Part shown: piece by piece, positions 46,789 through 56,166 of the stretch | Layout: each line of letters opens with the position of its first letter | Position numbering within the stretch: position 1 is the stretch's first letter | Origin: Malaciobacter mytili LMG 24559 | GTDB taxonomy: Bacteria > Campylobacterota > Campylobacteria > Campylobacterales > Arcobacteraceae | Direction of reading: 5' to 3' | Assembly (NCBI RefSeq): GCF_003346775.1 | Contig: NZ_CP031219.1 | Span: forward strand, 2,356,001 to 2,420,000 | Length of the DNA: 64,000 nucleotides | Notes under the pieces: generated by a model | What the model was told of the DNA's origin: nothing | The model's input: only the letters and a program-made list of their open reading frames with translations | Databases searched by the model: none | Made by a program: the position numbers and the translations under genes

Positions 46789-47526
46789 ATGAAATTATCA
46801 CAAGAACAAATTGATGAGTTTAATTCAAATGGCTTTTTATTAATTAGAAACTTTGCTTCTAGTGAACTATGTGATGAAATTTTGCAAAAAGCAAAATACC
46901 ATTTAGAAAATATAATAGAACCAATTGAGAGTGAACAAGAATACTTAAGAATAGAAGATAAAAATAATATAACAGTTAGAAGATTAAGACAAGTATATGA
47001 TAGAGAAGAAGTTTTTAAACAATGGATGACAAATAAAGAGATTAGACCTATTTTAAAACAACTTTTAAATGATACTCCTGTTCTTACTTTAGCTCACCAT
47101 AATTCAATTATGACAAAAATGCCAAAGGATAGCTCAAGAACAACTTGGCATCAAGATAGAAGATATTGGAATTATGAAAATGATAATTTATTAAGTGTTT
47201 GGTTAAGTTTAGATGATGAATATCTTGAAAATGGGCTTTTAGAGTTTATTCCAGGTTCACATAAAATAAAGTTTGAAAAAGAGCAATTTGATGAAACAAT
47301 AAGTTTTAAAGACAATATACCACAAAATAAGCAGTTAATTAAACAAGCTGTTCATTTTAATTTGCATAAAGGAGATATTGTTTTATTTCACTGTAAAACT
47401 CTTCACCATGCAAATAAAAACAATACTTCTAAACCAAAAATCTCTTTTGTATATACAGTAAAAGCAAAAGAAACTAAACCTATAAAAGGTTCTAGAAGTG
47501 AATTTAAAGAAGTAATCCTAGATTAA
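46789..47526 (+). CDS. PhyH-family Fe(II)/2-oxoglutarate dioxygenase
   Basis: 245 residues, phytanoyl-CoA dioxygenase family. The iron ligands fit HQDRRYW (His and Asp, about 123-125) and the distal His in FHCKTLHHANKN (about 208-212); a basic residue for 2-oxoglutarate follows in the KPKISFVYTV region. GFLLIRNFASSELC at the N terminus is the common entry motif. Substrate unknown; these enzymes hydroxylate varied small molecules. Convergent with the thioesterase gene. Confidence 0.8.
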   Translation: MKLSQEQIDEFNSNGFLLIRNFASSELCDEILQKAKYHLENIIEPIESEQEYLRIEDKNNITVRRLRQVYDREEVFKQWMTNKEIRPILKQLLNDTPVLTLAHHNSIMTKMPKDSSRTTWHQDRRYWNYENDNLLSVWLSLDDEYLENGLLEFIPGSHKIKFEKEQFDETISFKDNIPQNKQLIKQAVHFNLHKGDIVLFHCKTLHHANKNNTSKPKISFVYTVKAKETKPIKGSRSEFKEVILD

Positions 47527-47543
47527 AAGAGTTTCTCTTTTAA
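47523..47543. terminator. Bidirectional terminator, phyH/thioesterase
   Basis: Perfect 9-bp inverted repeat TTAAAAGAG / CTCTTTTAA with a TTT loop, overlapping the stop codons of both convergent genes. Confidence 0.6.
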
Positions 47544-47905
47544 CTAGGTTCAGGAAGTCCATGAGGAGTTGGTTTTTTATTATAATCTAAAGCAACCATT
47601 ACAACTTCATCAACAGTTACTATAACTTTATTTGTAGTTTTGTTTTTCAATTCACATTTTACAGTAATTGAAGTTCTACCAATTTTTATTAATTCAGTAC
47701 CAATTACTAAAATATCTCCAATATTAGCTGGACTTTTAAAAGTAACTTCACTCATTTTTACTAAGGCTAATCTTGTAGTTCCTAGTTTATTTGCTGCATA
47801 TATGATAACTTCTTCATCAATCCAAGCTAAGGCTTGTCCACCAAATAATATTCCAGCAGCATTTAAATGAGGATACATAACTAATCTTTGTGTACCATAT
47901 TCCAT
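47540..47905 (-). CDS. yciA: Acyl-CoA thioesterase, hotdog fold (YciA-like)
   Basis: 121 residues, normal for a single hotdog domain. NAAGILFGGQALAWIDEE (about 15-32) is the central helix with the catalytic Asp of the YciA/BACH group, and VKMSEVTFKSPANIGDIL follows as usual. Cytoplasmic enzyme that hydrolyses acyl-CoA thioesters; substrate range not predictable. Monocistronic as seen. Confidence 0.85.
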   Translation of the reverse strand: MEYGTQRLVMYPHLNAAGILFGGQALAWIDEEVIIYAANKLGTTRLALVKMSEVTFKSPANIGDILVIGTELIKIGRTSITVKCELKNKTTNKVIVTVDEVVMVALDYNKKPTPHGLPEPS

Positions 47906-47998
47906 ATTATAAAAACCCTTTTATCAATTAATTGTCAAATTTTATCGAAATTATACTATATAAAAAGAGTTTTTTATCAAAACTATTAAGATTAGTTT

Positions 47999-48769
47999 TT
48001 ATTTTATAGGAAAGTAAAGTTCATAAGATTTTGGGATATTTTTAAAACTTTCCAAATCTTTTAAATATAAACCTTTGCTATTTAAAACATAAGATACAAT
48101 TACTTTATTATATTCAAGTACATTTTCATCTTCTAAATACTCATAAACATTTACCCATTTAGCATCTTGTATTTCATAAGTATCTTTAATTTTAATTTCA
48201 TAACTAAGTGGCTTTGCTTTACATAAAACATATAAATTTGATTGGGAAAATTGATGGGGATAAAAATGTCCTAAACTAATTATTGATTCAAATTGTACCT
48301 CAATTCCTGTCTCTTCAAAAGTTTCTCTAACAGCAGCAGCAGAAATAAGTTCCCCATTATCAATATGTCCACCGGGAAGTTTATATCCTGCTTTTGAAAT
48401 TCTCTCTTTTATTACAAGTAATTCTTCATTATCATTTATTACAACTACCCCTACTCCTAAAGTATGATTAGCAGCAGTGGGAATAATCGCATTTTCAACT
48501 AGTTTTTTTACCATAAAAACATAGTCATTTTCACAAGTATGAAACTCAAAACTATATTTTACAGCAATAGGAATAAACTCACTTTTATTTATATCAATAG
48601 TAATCCAAACCAATCTTCTATTTTTTTGTTTTGAAATAAAAAGTAGTTTTTCTAAGTTTTTATCAAAGCTTTGCTTATCTTTTGGAAATGAATTTTTATC
48701 AATTGTAATACCATTAAAAGGATCTAAAACAACTTTAAAACCCTCAATTTCTTCAATATAATCACTCAT
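47999..48769 (-). CDS. Nudix hydrolase with NUDT6-like pre-Nudix domain
   Basis: 256 residues. The Nudix box is GGHIDNGELISAAAVRETFEE followed by TGIEV (about 134-159; Gly, Glu, RE and EE residues all present). The N-terminal 95 residues (RRLVWITIDINKSEFIP, then FEFHTCENDYVFMV) look like the pre-Nudix domain of eukaryotic NUDT6 and some plant Nudix proteins, and the link PTAANHTLGVGVVVIN also fits that group. Substrate unknown, probably a nucleotide or cofactor diphosphate. Last gene of a minus-strand run that starts with an amino-acid ABC transporter; it has its own AAAGGA ribosome site. Confidence 0.82.
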   Translation of the reverse strand: MSDYIEEIEGFKVVLDPFNGITIDKNSFPKDKQSFDKNLEKLLFISKQKNRRLVWITIDINKSEFIPIAVKYSFEFHTCENDYVFMVKKLVENAIIPTAANHTLGVGVVVINDNEELLVIKERISKAGYKLPGGHIDNGELISAAAVRETFEETGIEVQFESIISLGHFYPHQFSQSNLYVLCKAKPLSYEIKIKDTYEIQDAKWVNVYEYLEDENVLEYNKVIVSYVLNSKGLYLKDLESFKNIPKSYELYFPIK

Positions 48770-48779
48770 AAAATATCCT

Positions 48780-49397
48780 TTAAAAGCTTATTAATTCAAC
48801 CAAAGAATAGGCAATTAAAAGCATAACAAAACCAATTATAGTATCTAAGATTTTCCAAGTAATTGGCTTTTTAAATAATGCAGTTAAGAACTTTGCACCA
48901 AATCCAAGAGAAAAAAACCAAACTCCTGAACCCAAAGCACATCCAAATAAAAAAATAAGCTTTTCACTTAAAAAAGTATAACTTGAACCAATACCACCAA
49001 TTAGTAAAATAGTATCTAAATATACATGTGGATTTAAAAAAGTAAAAACCAATAATAGTGAGATAACCTCTTTTAAACTCTTTTTTTCATTTTTCTCTTC
49101 AATATTTAAAGAGTCATTTTTAAAAGCAGCTTTAAAAGAAGTTATTGCATAAAAAATTAGAAAAACAATACCAAAAATAGCAATAATATTTATAAGTAAT
49201 TGATTACCTTTTATAAAAAAACCTAAACCAAATACTCCAATAGAAATAAAAAGAAAATCAAATAAAGTACATAAAAAAACTGTGATTAATACATAATGTC
49301 TTTGAAGTCCTAATTTTAAAATATATGCATTTTGAGCACCAATAGCAACTATTAAAGATAAAGTTAAAAGAAAACCTTTTAGAAATATATCTATCAA
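48780..49397 (-). CDS. LysE/ArgO-family amino-acid exporter
   Basis: 205 residues, six hydrophobic segments. The N terminus LIVAIGAQNAYILKLGLQR and the central NPHVYLDTILLIG are diagnostic of LysE/ArgO, which exports basic amino acids. The start is a TTG overlapping the stop of the marC gene by 4 bases (TTGA), with AAGG about nine bases upstream; there is no ATG before the first helix. It is co-transcribed with MarC and downstream of an amino-acid importer, so import and export of related compounds may be linked. Confidence 0.87.
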   Translation of the reverse strand: MIDIFLKGFLLTLSLIVAIGAQNAYILKLGLQRHYVLITVFLCTLFDFLFISIGVFGLGFFIKGNQLLINIIAIFGIVFLIFYAITSFKAAFKNDSLNIEEKNEKKSLKEVISLLLVFTFLNPHVYLDTILLIGGIGSSYTFLSEKLIFLFGCALGSGVWFFSLGFGAKFLTALFKKPITWKILDTIIGFVMLLIAYSLVELISF

Positions 49398-50020
49398 GCT
49401 AAGTAACCTTTTGTTAAAGCTACAATTCCACTTATAATAAATTGAATTGCTAAAGCCCCAACAATTAACCCCATAAGCTTTGTAATAATATTTTGTCCAG
49501 TAACACCTAAAAACTTTTTAATATAAATAGAGTTTTTTAATATAAAATAAAAAATTATTGCATTTATACAGTAAGCTAAACTAATAGATATTAAATCTAT
49601 AAAATCTTTTGCTTCATGTTTAAAAATAATAATAGTTGAAAATAATCCTGTACCAAAAACTATTGGAATAGCAATAGGAATAATTGCTAATTCTTCATTT
49701 GGTTTTCGATCTTTATTAGAAACAAGTGAATTATTTCCATTTATCATAGAAATTGCCATAAGTAATAATACTAATCCACCCATAACTTTTAATGAATTTA
49801 TATCTAATCCAAAAATTTTTAAAACAAATTCTCCAGCAATTAAAACAACAAAAAAAGCAATTATAATTGTAAGAGTAGTTTTATATGCAACTTTATTAAT
49901 TTCAGATTTTGTAATATTTGAACTTAAAATAGATAAAGCAATAGCAGAAATTCCTATAGGATCCATAATAGCAAAAAAAGTAATTGCTTCTTGTAAAAAG
50001 GTAGAAAAGAAGCTTTCCAC
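49394..50020 (-). CDS. MarC-family membrane protein
   Basis: 208 residues, six hydrophobic segments. FFAIMDPIGISAIALSI near the N terminus and AIPIVFGTGLFSTII in the middle are MarC/UPF0056 features. The role of the family is unclear. It starts with a GTG immediately after the stop of the permease gene, with GGTGGAG about nine bases ahead inside that gene. Overlaps the lysE-like gene by 4 bases. Confidence 0.87.
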   Translation of the reverse strand: MESFFSTFLQEAITFFAIMDPIGISAIALSILSSNITKSEINKVAYKTTLTIIIAFFVVLIAGEFVLKIFGLDINSLKVMGGLVLLLMAISMINGNNSLVSNKDRKPNEELAIIPIAIPIVFGTGLFSTIIIFKHEAKDFIDLISISLAYCINAIIFYFILKNSIYIKKFLGVTGQNIITKLMGLIVGALAIQFIISGIVALTKGYLA

Positions 50021-50986
50021 TTACGCTACTCCACCCTTTTTACTAAATTTTTTTTCTAGTATATGTCCTAAATAACTTAAAGAGAATGTAATACATAAAT
50101 ATACAACTGCAATTACAATCCAAGTTTCAAAAGGAGAAAAAGTATTTGCAACAATTTCTCTTCCAACTTTTGTTAAATCAGTAATAGCAATTACAGATAC
50201 AAGTGAAGAATCTTTAACAAGTGCTATCATCTCTCCTACTAAAGTTGGTAAAGCTCTTTTTAAAGCTTGTGGAAAAATAATATATCTCATAGCTTGAAAA
50301 TGAGAAATACCAAGAGAACTTGCAGCTTCAAGCTGACCTTTATCAATTGATTGAATAGCCCCTCTTAAAACTTCAGCCATATAAGCACCAAAGAAAATTC
50401 CTAAAGATAAAACCCCAGCAACAAATCTATCTAATTCAAATATATTTGCAACAATAAAATAAAATAAGAAAATTTGAACAAGTAAAGGTGTTCCCCTAAC
50501 AAGAGTAATATAAACAGTAGCAATATCCCTTAAAAAAACATATGATGAAAGTTTCATAAGTGCTGTAATAATACCTATTATAAATGTTAAAATTGCAGCA
50601 AAAAATGAGATTTTTAATGTTACCCAAAGTCCTTCTAAAACAGGACCTGTTTTTGTTATAGTTTTTGAAGCAATAATATCAAATTCATAAATATCATCAC
50701 CAATTTGATACTCTAAAGCATATGAACTATCAATATTTAAAGGTGTTTCACCATCATCATTTTTTAAGAAATATTTTCCCTCTTTTTCCATTAATGTTCC
50801 ACCAACAGGTGCAGAAACATTTACAGCTTGTTCATAAATAAAATATTTAGGAATTGAGTTCCATTTCCACTCATAATTCATACTTGAAGCAGCAACATAT
50901 AAAAAATATCCAACTGCTAGATAAAATGCTAGGGCAATTAAATGCCCTAGTGTTTTATTTTGTGCTAGTGATTGTCTCTTACTCAT
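50021..50986 (-). CDS. Polar amino-acid ABC transporter permease
   Basis: 321 residues. The C-terminal 200 form a HisM/GlnP-type permease: LVRGTPLLVQIFLFYF near 163-178 and the ATPase-contact motif EVLRGAIQSIDKGQLEAASSLG, split here as EVLRGAIQSI and QLEAASSLGI. The N-terminal 120 residues are an additional part with one membrane segment and a periplasmic loop, which some members of this family have. Adjacent to the binding protein (3 bases) and ATPase genes. Substrate class is polar amino acids; the exact one is unknown. Confidence 0.88.
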   Translation of the reverse strand: MSKRQSLAQNKTLGHLIALAFYLAVGYFLYVAASSMNYEWKWNSIPKYFIYEQAVNVSAPVGGTLMEKEGKYFLKNDDGETPLNIDSSYALEYQIGDDIYEFDIIASKTITKTGPVLEGLWVTLKISFFAAILTFIIGIITALMKLSSYVFLRDIATVYITLVRGTPLLVQIFLFYFIVANIFELDRFVAGVLSLGIFFGAYMAEVLRGAIQSIDKGQLEAASSLGISHFQAMRYIIFPQALKRALPTLVGEMIALVKDSSLVSVIAITDLTKVGREIVANTFSPFETWIVIAVVYLCITFSLSYLGHILEKKFSKKGGVA

Positions 50987-50989
50987 TCT

Positions 50990-51805
50990 TTATTGAACTC
51001 TTTTTAACCATTCAGTATCAACTAGCCATTTTTCATATAATTTTTGATGAAAATCTAATAGTTTATCTTCTTTGATTTGTCTCATAAAATTATTTAACCA
51101 ATTAAGAAAATCTGGATCACCTTTTCTAATTGCAAATCCTAAAGGCTCATAAGTTAAAGGAGTATCTAAGTGTACTAATCTATCTTTACCTTTATCAGAC
51201 ATAAATAATACATTGTATGGTTGGTCATAAATAAAAGCATGAGCTTTTCCATTTAAAACTTCAGACACACAATCAGCTTCTGTTTCAAATGTAATAATTT
51301 TTGCTTTTTTAAAGAATTTTCTTGCAACAATTTCACCTGTTACACCAGTTCTAGTAGAAATAATATATTTTTCATTATCTAAATCTTTATAAGATTTAAT
51401 ATTTTTAGCAACATCTTTATCAACTAAGATAGTTTGTCCAATTACAACATATGGATCAGCAAAATTAACTTTTAAGTTTCTTTGTTGAGTAATAGTCATA
51501 CCAGAGATAATAATATCAAATTTTTCAGATAATAATCCACCAATAATTCCATCAAATGATGTTGGGATAATTGTTAATTTAACACCCATTTCTTTAGCCA
51601 TTTTGCTAGCCATATCCACATCATAACCAATAATTCTTCCCTTTTTATCTTTCATTTCAAAAGGCATATATCCAGGGTCTAGTCCTACTCTTAATTCACC
51701 TCTTTCTAAAATTTTATTTAGAGTTGAGTTTTTCCATATATTAATGTCACTTGCAAATACAAAAGTATTTAAAAGAACCATTAATGCTAAAAACAGTTTT
51801 TTCAT
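50990..51805 (-). CDS. Polar amino-acid ABC transporter binding protein
   Basis: 271 residues with a signal peptide (about 1-18, MKKLFLALMVLLNTFVFA) and the SBP family 3 fold: GELRVGLDPGYMPFEMKD near 36, then RIIGYDVDMA and SEKFDIIISGMTIT. Tandem starts ATGAATG occur; the second ATG gives the normal signal peptide, after AAGGAGAG. It binds the amino acid in the periplasm for the permease encoded next. Confidence 0.9.
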   Translation of the reverse strand: MKKLFLALMVLLNTFVFASDINIWKNSTLNKILERGELRVGLDPGYMPFEMKDKKGRIIGYDVDMASKMAKEMGVKLTIIPTSFDGIIGGLLSEKFDIIISGMTITQQRNLKVNFADPYVVIGQTILVDKDVAKNIKSYKDLDNEKYIISTRTGVTGEIVARKFFKKAKIITFETEADCVSEVLNGKAHAFIYDQPYNVLFMSDKGKDRLVHLDTPLTYEPLGFAIRKGDPDFLNWLNNFMRQIKEDKLLDFHQKLYEKWLVDTEWLKRVQ

Positions 51806-51818
51806 TCATCTCTCCTTA

Positions 51819-52562
51819 TTAATGTACTAAAATTTCATTTAAAAATTTTTTTGCTCTATCACTTTTTGGGTTTTTAAAAAATTCTTCTGGAGTATTTTCT
51901 TCTACTATTACTCCATGGTCCATAAATACTATTCTATCTCCTACTTCTTTTGCAAATCCCATTTCATGAGTTACACAAACTAAAGTAAAGTTTTCTTTTG
52001 CCAAATCTTTCATAACTGAAAGTACATCACCAATAGTTTCAGGGTCTAATGCTGAAGTTGGTTCATCAAATAGTATAACTTTAGGTTTCATAGCCAAACT
52101 TCTAGCAATAGCAACCCTTTGTTTTTGCCCACCACTTAAATCAGCAGGATAAGCAGAAGCTTTATTTTCTAATTTTACTTTTCTTAATAATTCCATTGCA
52201 ATATCATTAGCATCTTTTTTTGAAATATTTTTTACTAATGTTGGAGCAATTGTTATATTTTCTAAAATTGTTAAATGTGGGAAAAGATTAAAATGTTGAA
52301 AAACCATACCCACTTCACTTCTAATTTCTTTTAGATTTTTTTTATTATTATGAATGTGTAAATCATCAACTATAATCTCTCCCTCATCTATTTCTTCTAA
52401 ACCATTTATACATCTAATTAAAGTTGATTTACCAGACCCACTAGGCCCACATATTACCACAATCTCACCTTGTTTTACACTAAAATCTATATTTTTTAAA
52501 ACATGAAAATCATCATAATATTTATTGATTTTATTCATTCTTATTATTTCATTATTATCCAT
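51819..52562 (-). CDS. Polar amino-acid ABC transporter ATP-binding protein
   Basis: 247 residues, GlnQ/HisP type. Walker [10 protein letters not shown] (about 39-47), [12 protein letters not shown], signature [15 protein letters not shown] (about 143-157), Walker [15 protein letters not shown], and [11 protein letters not shown]. First gene of a six-gene minus-strand run (ATPase, binding protein, permease, MarC, LysE, Nudix), with spacings of 13 bases or less. AGAGAAG lies ahead of the ATG. Confidence 0.92.
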   Translation of the reverse strand: MDNNEIIRMNKINKYYDDFHVLKNIDFSVKQGEIVVICGPSGSGKSTLIRCINGLEEIDEGEIIVDDLHIHNNKKNLKEIRSEVGMVFQHFNLFPHLTILENITIAPTLVKNISKKDANDIAMELLRKVKLENKASAYPADLSGGQKQRVAIARSLAMKPKVILFDEPTSALDPETIGDVLSVMKDLAKENFTLVCVTHEMGFAKEVGDRIVFMDHGVIVEENTPEEFFKNPKSDRAKKFLNEILVH

Positions 52563-52739
52563 TACTTCTCTTTTTTGATAAATCGAAGCTAATATTTTAT
52601 AATAGAATGTTTTAAACTCAAATTAATGAACAATTTTTATATAATTTTAGTAACACAAATAAAATTATTTTTCAAATGCTTTTTTTATGCAACTATTTAT
52701 AGTTATAATTAAAACTTCCAATTTAACAAAGGAGAGCCA

Positions 52740-53852
52740 ATGAAAAAGTTTTTATATATAACTGACCAAGATGAATATACAGATCTTAGTTTCATAGGTG
52801 CTTTATTTGAAAAATATTTAAGTAAATATTTTGATATGAATATTCTTTATTTTTCAGAATTTAAATCTGATTTTGAAAAAAAAGATGATAAAAGATTCAT
52901 TTTACCAAAAAAGCTAAAAAAAAATCTACTAGATGAATTGTCAAATAATGGTATAGATATAAATTCCTATTCTTTTATTGTTGTTAGAAATGATATTGAA
53001 CTTTTAAAACATATACTTAAAAGAAAAATTAGGCATAAATATAAAGTAGGCTTTAGATCGGTATTTCCTAGAAGAATTATAAAACTTCAAGAAGATGAAG
53101 CTTCAAATCAAAAAAGTTTTTTTGACATCATAGATGATAAAATCAAAACTTTTTCTGAAACTGCTTTAATAAATGAGTGTGATATTTTTATTCCTAGTTC
53201 TTCATATATGAGTGAAATATATTTTCAAGGAGTAAAAACTAAAACTTTTGTAATACCTCCTGCAATTGACCCAGAAGTTTTACATGATAATATACAACAT
53301 GTGGAAGATTATAAAAGATTTTTTTATGCAGGTACTTTAGATAAATTTAGAAGCTTTGAGACAATTTTAGAAGCCTTTAGCCAAATTAATAATAATCAAT
53401 TTAGACTAATGATTTCTACAAAAGACCCTCAATATGCAAAAGAGATGTTAAGTAATTTTGAAAATCTTAAAAATTGTGTAGAGATTTATAATGCACAAAA
53501 TAAAGAAGAATTACTTGATTTAATTTCAAAAGCAGATATTGGACTATCTATTTTACCTGATGTTGCTTTATTTAATTGTGCCACACCTGTTAAAATACTA
53601 GATTATTACTCAAGTGCCGTTCCTTGTATTATGACTAATAATTCTAATAATAAAGAGCTATTTACTGATAATAAAGAGGCTTGGTTTTGTAATTTTGATA
53701 AAGACTCAATTAAAAATAAACTAGAAGAGATTATTAACCTTTCTAAAGAAGAAGTAGCACAAGTGGGAATAAATGGCCAAAATAGATTACTTGAAGTTAG
53801 AAACTATGAAAAACTAGCAAAAAACTTCGCTTTAGAGTTAAATTTATTATAA
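52740..53852 (+). CDS. GT4-like glycosyltransferase
   Basis: 370 residues. The C-terminal half shows the GT-B nucleotide-sugar domain: FFYAGTLDKFRSFETILEAF near 198-217, then NKEELLDLISKADIGLSILP and TPVKILDYYSSAVP, the latter with the conserved acidic/KxxEY-like site. The N-terminal half is poorly conserved. Acceptor and donor unknown; no polysaccharide cluster surrounds it. Good AAAGGAGAG ribosome site. Convergent with the methyltransferase gene, sharing an inverted repeat. Confidence 0.75.
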   Translation: MKKFLYITDQDEYTDLSFIGALFEKYLSKYFDMNILYFSEFKSDFEKKDDKRFILPKKLKKNLLDELSNNGIDINSYSFIVVRNDIELLKHILKRKIRHKYKVGFRSVFPRRIIKLQEDEASNQKSFFDIIDDKIKTFSETALINECDIFIPSSSYMSEIYFQGVKTKTFVIPPAIDPEVLHDNIQHVEDYKRFFYAGTLDKFRSFETILEAFSQINNNQFRLMISTKDPQYAKEMLSNFENLKNCVEIYNAQNKEELLDLISKADIGLSILPDVALFNCATPVKILDYYSSAVPCIMTNNSNNKELFTDNKEAWFCNFDKDSIKNKLEEIINLSKEEVAQVGINGQNRLLEVRNYEKLAKNFALELNLL

Positions 53853-53872
53853 GAAGGATTACTCCTTCTTAT
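53849..53872. terminator. Bidirectional terminator, glycosyltransferase/methyltransferase
   Basis: Perfect 10-bp inverted repeat ATAAGAAGGA / TCCTTCTTAT with loop TTAC, covering both stop codons. No long T run, so strength is uncertain. Confidence 0.55.
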
Positions 53873-54650
53873 CCCAAGAAATAACTGCCCATTGAACATA
53901 ATCTTTATTTTTTTTACTAATATCCAAAGAGTCATAATACTCTTCAAGTCTTTTTACCTCATCATTTGTTAGACCATCTATACTCCAAGAAACAGATTGA
54001 ATAAACTTCTGTTTTGAAGTATAAATACTATTTCTACCTTCACTTTTTATAAAGTTTACACTTGCATTTATTCCAAGTGAATATAAAATATTTATCACAT
54101 AAATATAATCAGGTTTTTTTATAATCTCTTTTTTCAAGGCTTTTAAAATCTCTTCATCTACAAAAGAGCCACCTTTTTTATATGAAATCATAACTTTTTT
54201 ATTTGCTTTATCATTTAATTTAAGTAAAGCCTCTTTCATATCTTTTACTTCCATTGACCTTGAAGCAATAACTAAGTCAGCTTTAGGAACACTATGCCAA
54301 GAATCATACCAAGAAGTATTAATTGTATGAATATTTAAAAGTTTTTGTTTTTTTGCATTTTCATTTAAAAACTCTAACATTTTAGAAGAATAATCTAAAG
54401 CATATACCTCTTTTAATTTTGGTGCTAATTTTAAACTTAAGTTTCCAACACCACACCCCACATCTAATAAAGTATCTATTCCTTCTAAATTTATAAGTTT
54501 TAAAAACTCTTCATTATAAATAGAGTTATGTACTCTTTCATTCATTGAAGGTGCTTTATTATTCCAGTCTTCACTGCTTTTAGCTTTAAAAGTGCTTTTT
54601 TCTTTTTGTATTTTATATAACTCATTAAAATCTATTTCATTAAAATTCAT
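53859..54650 (-). CDS. Class I SAM-dependent methyltransferase
   Basis: SAM-binding motif I is LDVGCGVGNLSLKLA (about 70-84 of the preferred start) and motif II region EVYALDYSSKMLEF follows. I place the start at the ATG at complement 54648-54650 (263 residues, MNFNEIDFNELY), preceded by AAGGA at good spacing; a longer frame would start at a TTG inside the preceding gene. The substrate is unknown. The gene directly follows and may be coupled to the BASS transporter gene, so a small-molecule modification tied to transport is possible. Confidence 0.8.
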   Translation of the reverse strand: MNFNEIDFNELYKIQKEKSTFKAKSSEDWNNKAPSMNERVHNSIYNEEFLKLINLEGIDTLLDVGCGVGNLSLKLAPKLKEVYALDYSSKMLEFLNENAKKQKLLNIHTINTSWYDSWHSVPKADLVIASRSMEVKDMKEALLKLNDKANKKVMISYKKGGSFVDEEILKALKKEIIKKPDYIYVINILYSLGINASVNFIKSEGRNSIYTSKQKFIQSVSWSIDGLTNDEVKRLEEYYDSLDISKKNKDYVQWAVISWDKKE

Positions 54651-54652
54651 AT

Positions 54653-55558
54653 TTATTCCTTTTTTGCCCAATATCCAGCAATAATAGAACCTGAAATATT
54701 ATGCCAAATACTAAAAATAGCCCCAGGTAAGGCACTTAATGGTGTAAAATATTTCATTGCTAATACTACTGCTAAACCTGAATTTTGCATCCCAACTTCA
54801 ATAGCTACTGTTTTACAACTTTTTTTATCATATCCCATAAATTTAGTTATATAATACCCTAAAGTTAAACCTATTATATTATGAAACATAATTGCTAACA
54901 TTAAAGATAAAGCAAGTGATGAAATTTTACTTTGATTAATTCCTATAATTATACCTATAATAAATACAATTGCTATTATTGATAAAAAAGCAAAAAAATC
55001 GTGTCTTTTTTCAATAAACTTATGGAAAAAATGATTTAAAACAATACCTATAACCACAGGAACAAAAACAATTTTTAAAATACTAAGTAACATATTAAAT
55101 GCAGGAACAGGAACTGTTTGCCCCACAAAAATAAGAGTTAAATAAGGAGTTATTAAAATAGATAATAAAGTTGAAACTATTGTCATTGTAATAGATAAAG
55201 CCACATCAGCTTTTGCTAAATAAGCAATTACATTTGAAGCAGTACCACCTGATACAGCACCTACTAATACCATTCCTACTAATAGCTCCGTTGATAAGTT
55301 AAAAGACTTTGAAACAATAAATGCAGCTAAAGGCATTATTAAAAATTGTAAAGATACTGCTAAAGCTATAATTTTTGGCTTTTTTAGTACTCTTTTAAAA
55401 TCTTCAACTTTTAAAGTAATTCCCATACAAAACATAATTAATATTAATAAAGGGATAATCCAACCTTTTAAATCAACTACTAAGCTTGGTTGCAAATAAC
55501 AGATAATTGAAAAAATAATTGCCCAAAGGGGGAATAAAGCTGAGATTTTTTTTAACAT
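54653..55558 (-). CDS. BASS-family Na+-coupled transporter
   Basis: 301 residues with about nine or ten hydrophobic segments, bile acid:sodium symporter (SBF) family. Features: LILIMFCMGITLKVEDF near 39-55, AVSGGTASNVIAYLAKAD near 105-122, and EVGMQNSGLAVVLA near 252-265, which carries the sodium-site pattern. Bacterial members transport pantoate, pyruvate-like or other organic anions, so the name does not imply bile acids. The methyltransferase gene follows in 2-base spacing. Confidence 0.87.
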   Translation of the reverse strand: MLKKISALFPLWAIIFSIICYLQPSLVVDLKGWIIPLLILIMFCMGITLKVEDFKRVLKKPKIIALAVSLQFLIMPLAAFIVSKSFNLSTELLVGMVLVGAVSGGTASNVIAYLAKADVALSITMTIVSTLLSILITPYLTLIFVGQTVPVPAFNMLLSILKIVFVPVVIGIVLNHFFHKFIEKRHDFFAFLSIIAIVFIIGIIIGINQSKISSLALSLMLAIMFHNIIGLTLGYYITKFMGYDKKSCKTVAIEVGMQNSGLAVVLAMKYFTPLSALPGAIFSIWHNISGSIIAGYWAKKE

Positions 55559-55620
55559 TTTCTTCCTATGATAATTTTTGTTTATTTTACATAATTAAAA
55601 CTTACAACTATTCTTAAGCC

Positions 55621-56166
55621 TTATATACTACAAATAATCTCTTCAACTTTTAAAACTTTTGCAAAAATATATTCAAAACTAGCCATAAAACTATTATGCA
55701 CCTCTTTTGCTTTTATTATTTTATTATTAATTTTTAAATCTTTTGTAGCACACCCATCATAAGCCACACTACATTTATATCCCATATCAAAAGCTGCTCT
55801 AATAGTTGAATCCACACACATATGAGTCATCATTCCACAAATAACCAGCTCTTGTACATTTAATTTTTCTAAATTTTCTTTTAAAGTAGTATTTCTAAAA
55901 CTATTTGGAAAATTTTTAGTTATAACTAACTCATTATCTAAAGGCTTTAAACTTTCATATATTTGTACACCAAAACTATTTGGAAGAAAAAAAGTTGCAT
56001 CTTTTTTTGTACTTATATGTTGTATATAAATAATAGGTAAACTCTTCTGTCTAAACTTATCTAATAATATTTTAGAGTTTAAAGCAGCTTGTAAACTATC
56101 CACTAATTCACATTTACCCTTTTTAAAATAATCATTTTGAATATCTATTAGCAATAAAGCTTTCAT
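55621..56166 (-). CDS. Isochorismatase-family cysteine hydrolase
   Basis: 181 residues. The fold's triad is visible: Asp8 in LLIDIQNDYF, Lys near 84 in ITKNFPNSF, and the nucleophile Cys in GMMTHMCVDST near 116, with the cis-peptide segment VICGMMTH. Such enzymes (nicotinamidase, N-carbamoyl hydrolases and others) act on small amides or related bonds. Substrate unknown. It begins 35 bases inside the EamA gene end, so it is the last gene of the TetR-controlled unit. Confidence 0.85.
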   Translation of the reverse strand: MKALLLIDIQNDYFKKGKCELVDSLQAALNSKILLDKFRQKSLPIIYIQHISTKKDATFFLPNSFGVQIYESLKPLDNELVITKNFPNSFRNTTLKENLEKLNVQELVICGMMTHMCVDSTIRAAFDMGYKCSVAYDGCATKDLKINNKIIKAKEVHNSFMASFEYIFAKVLKVEEIICSI

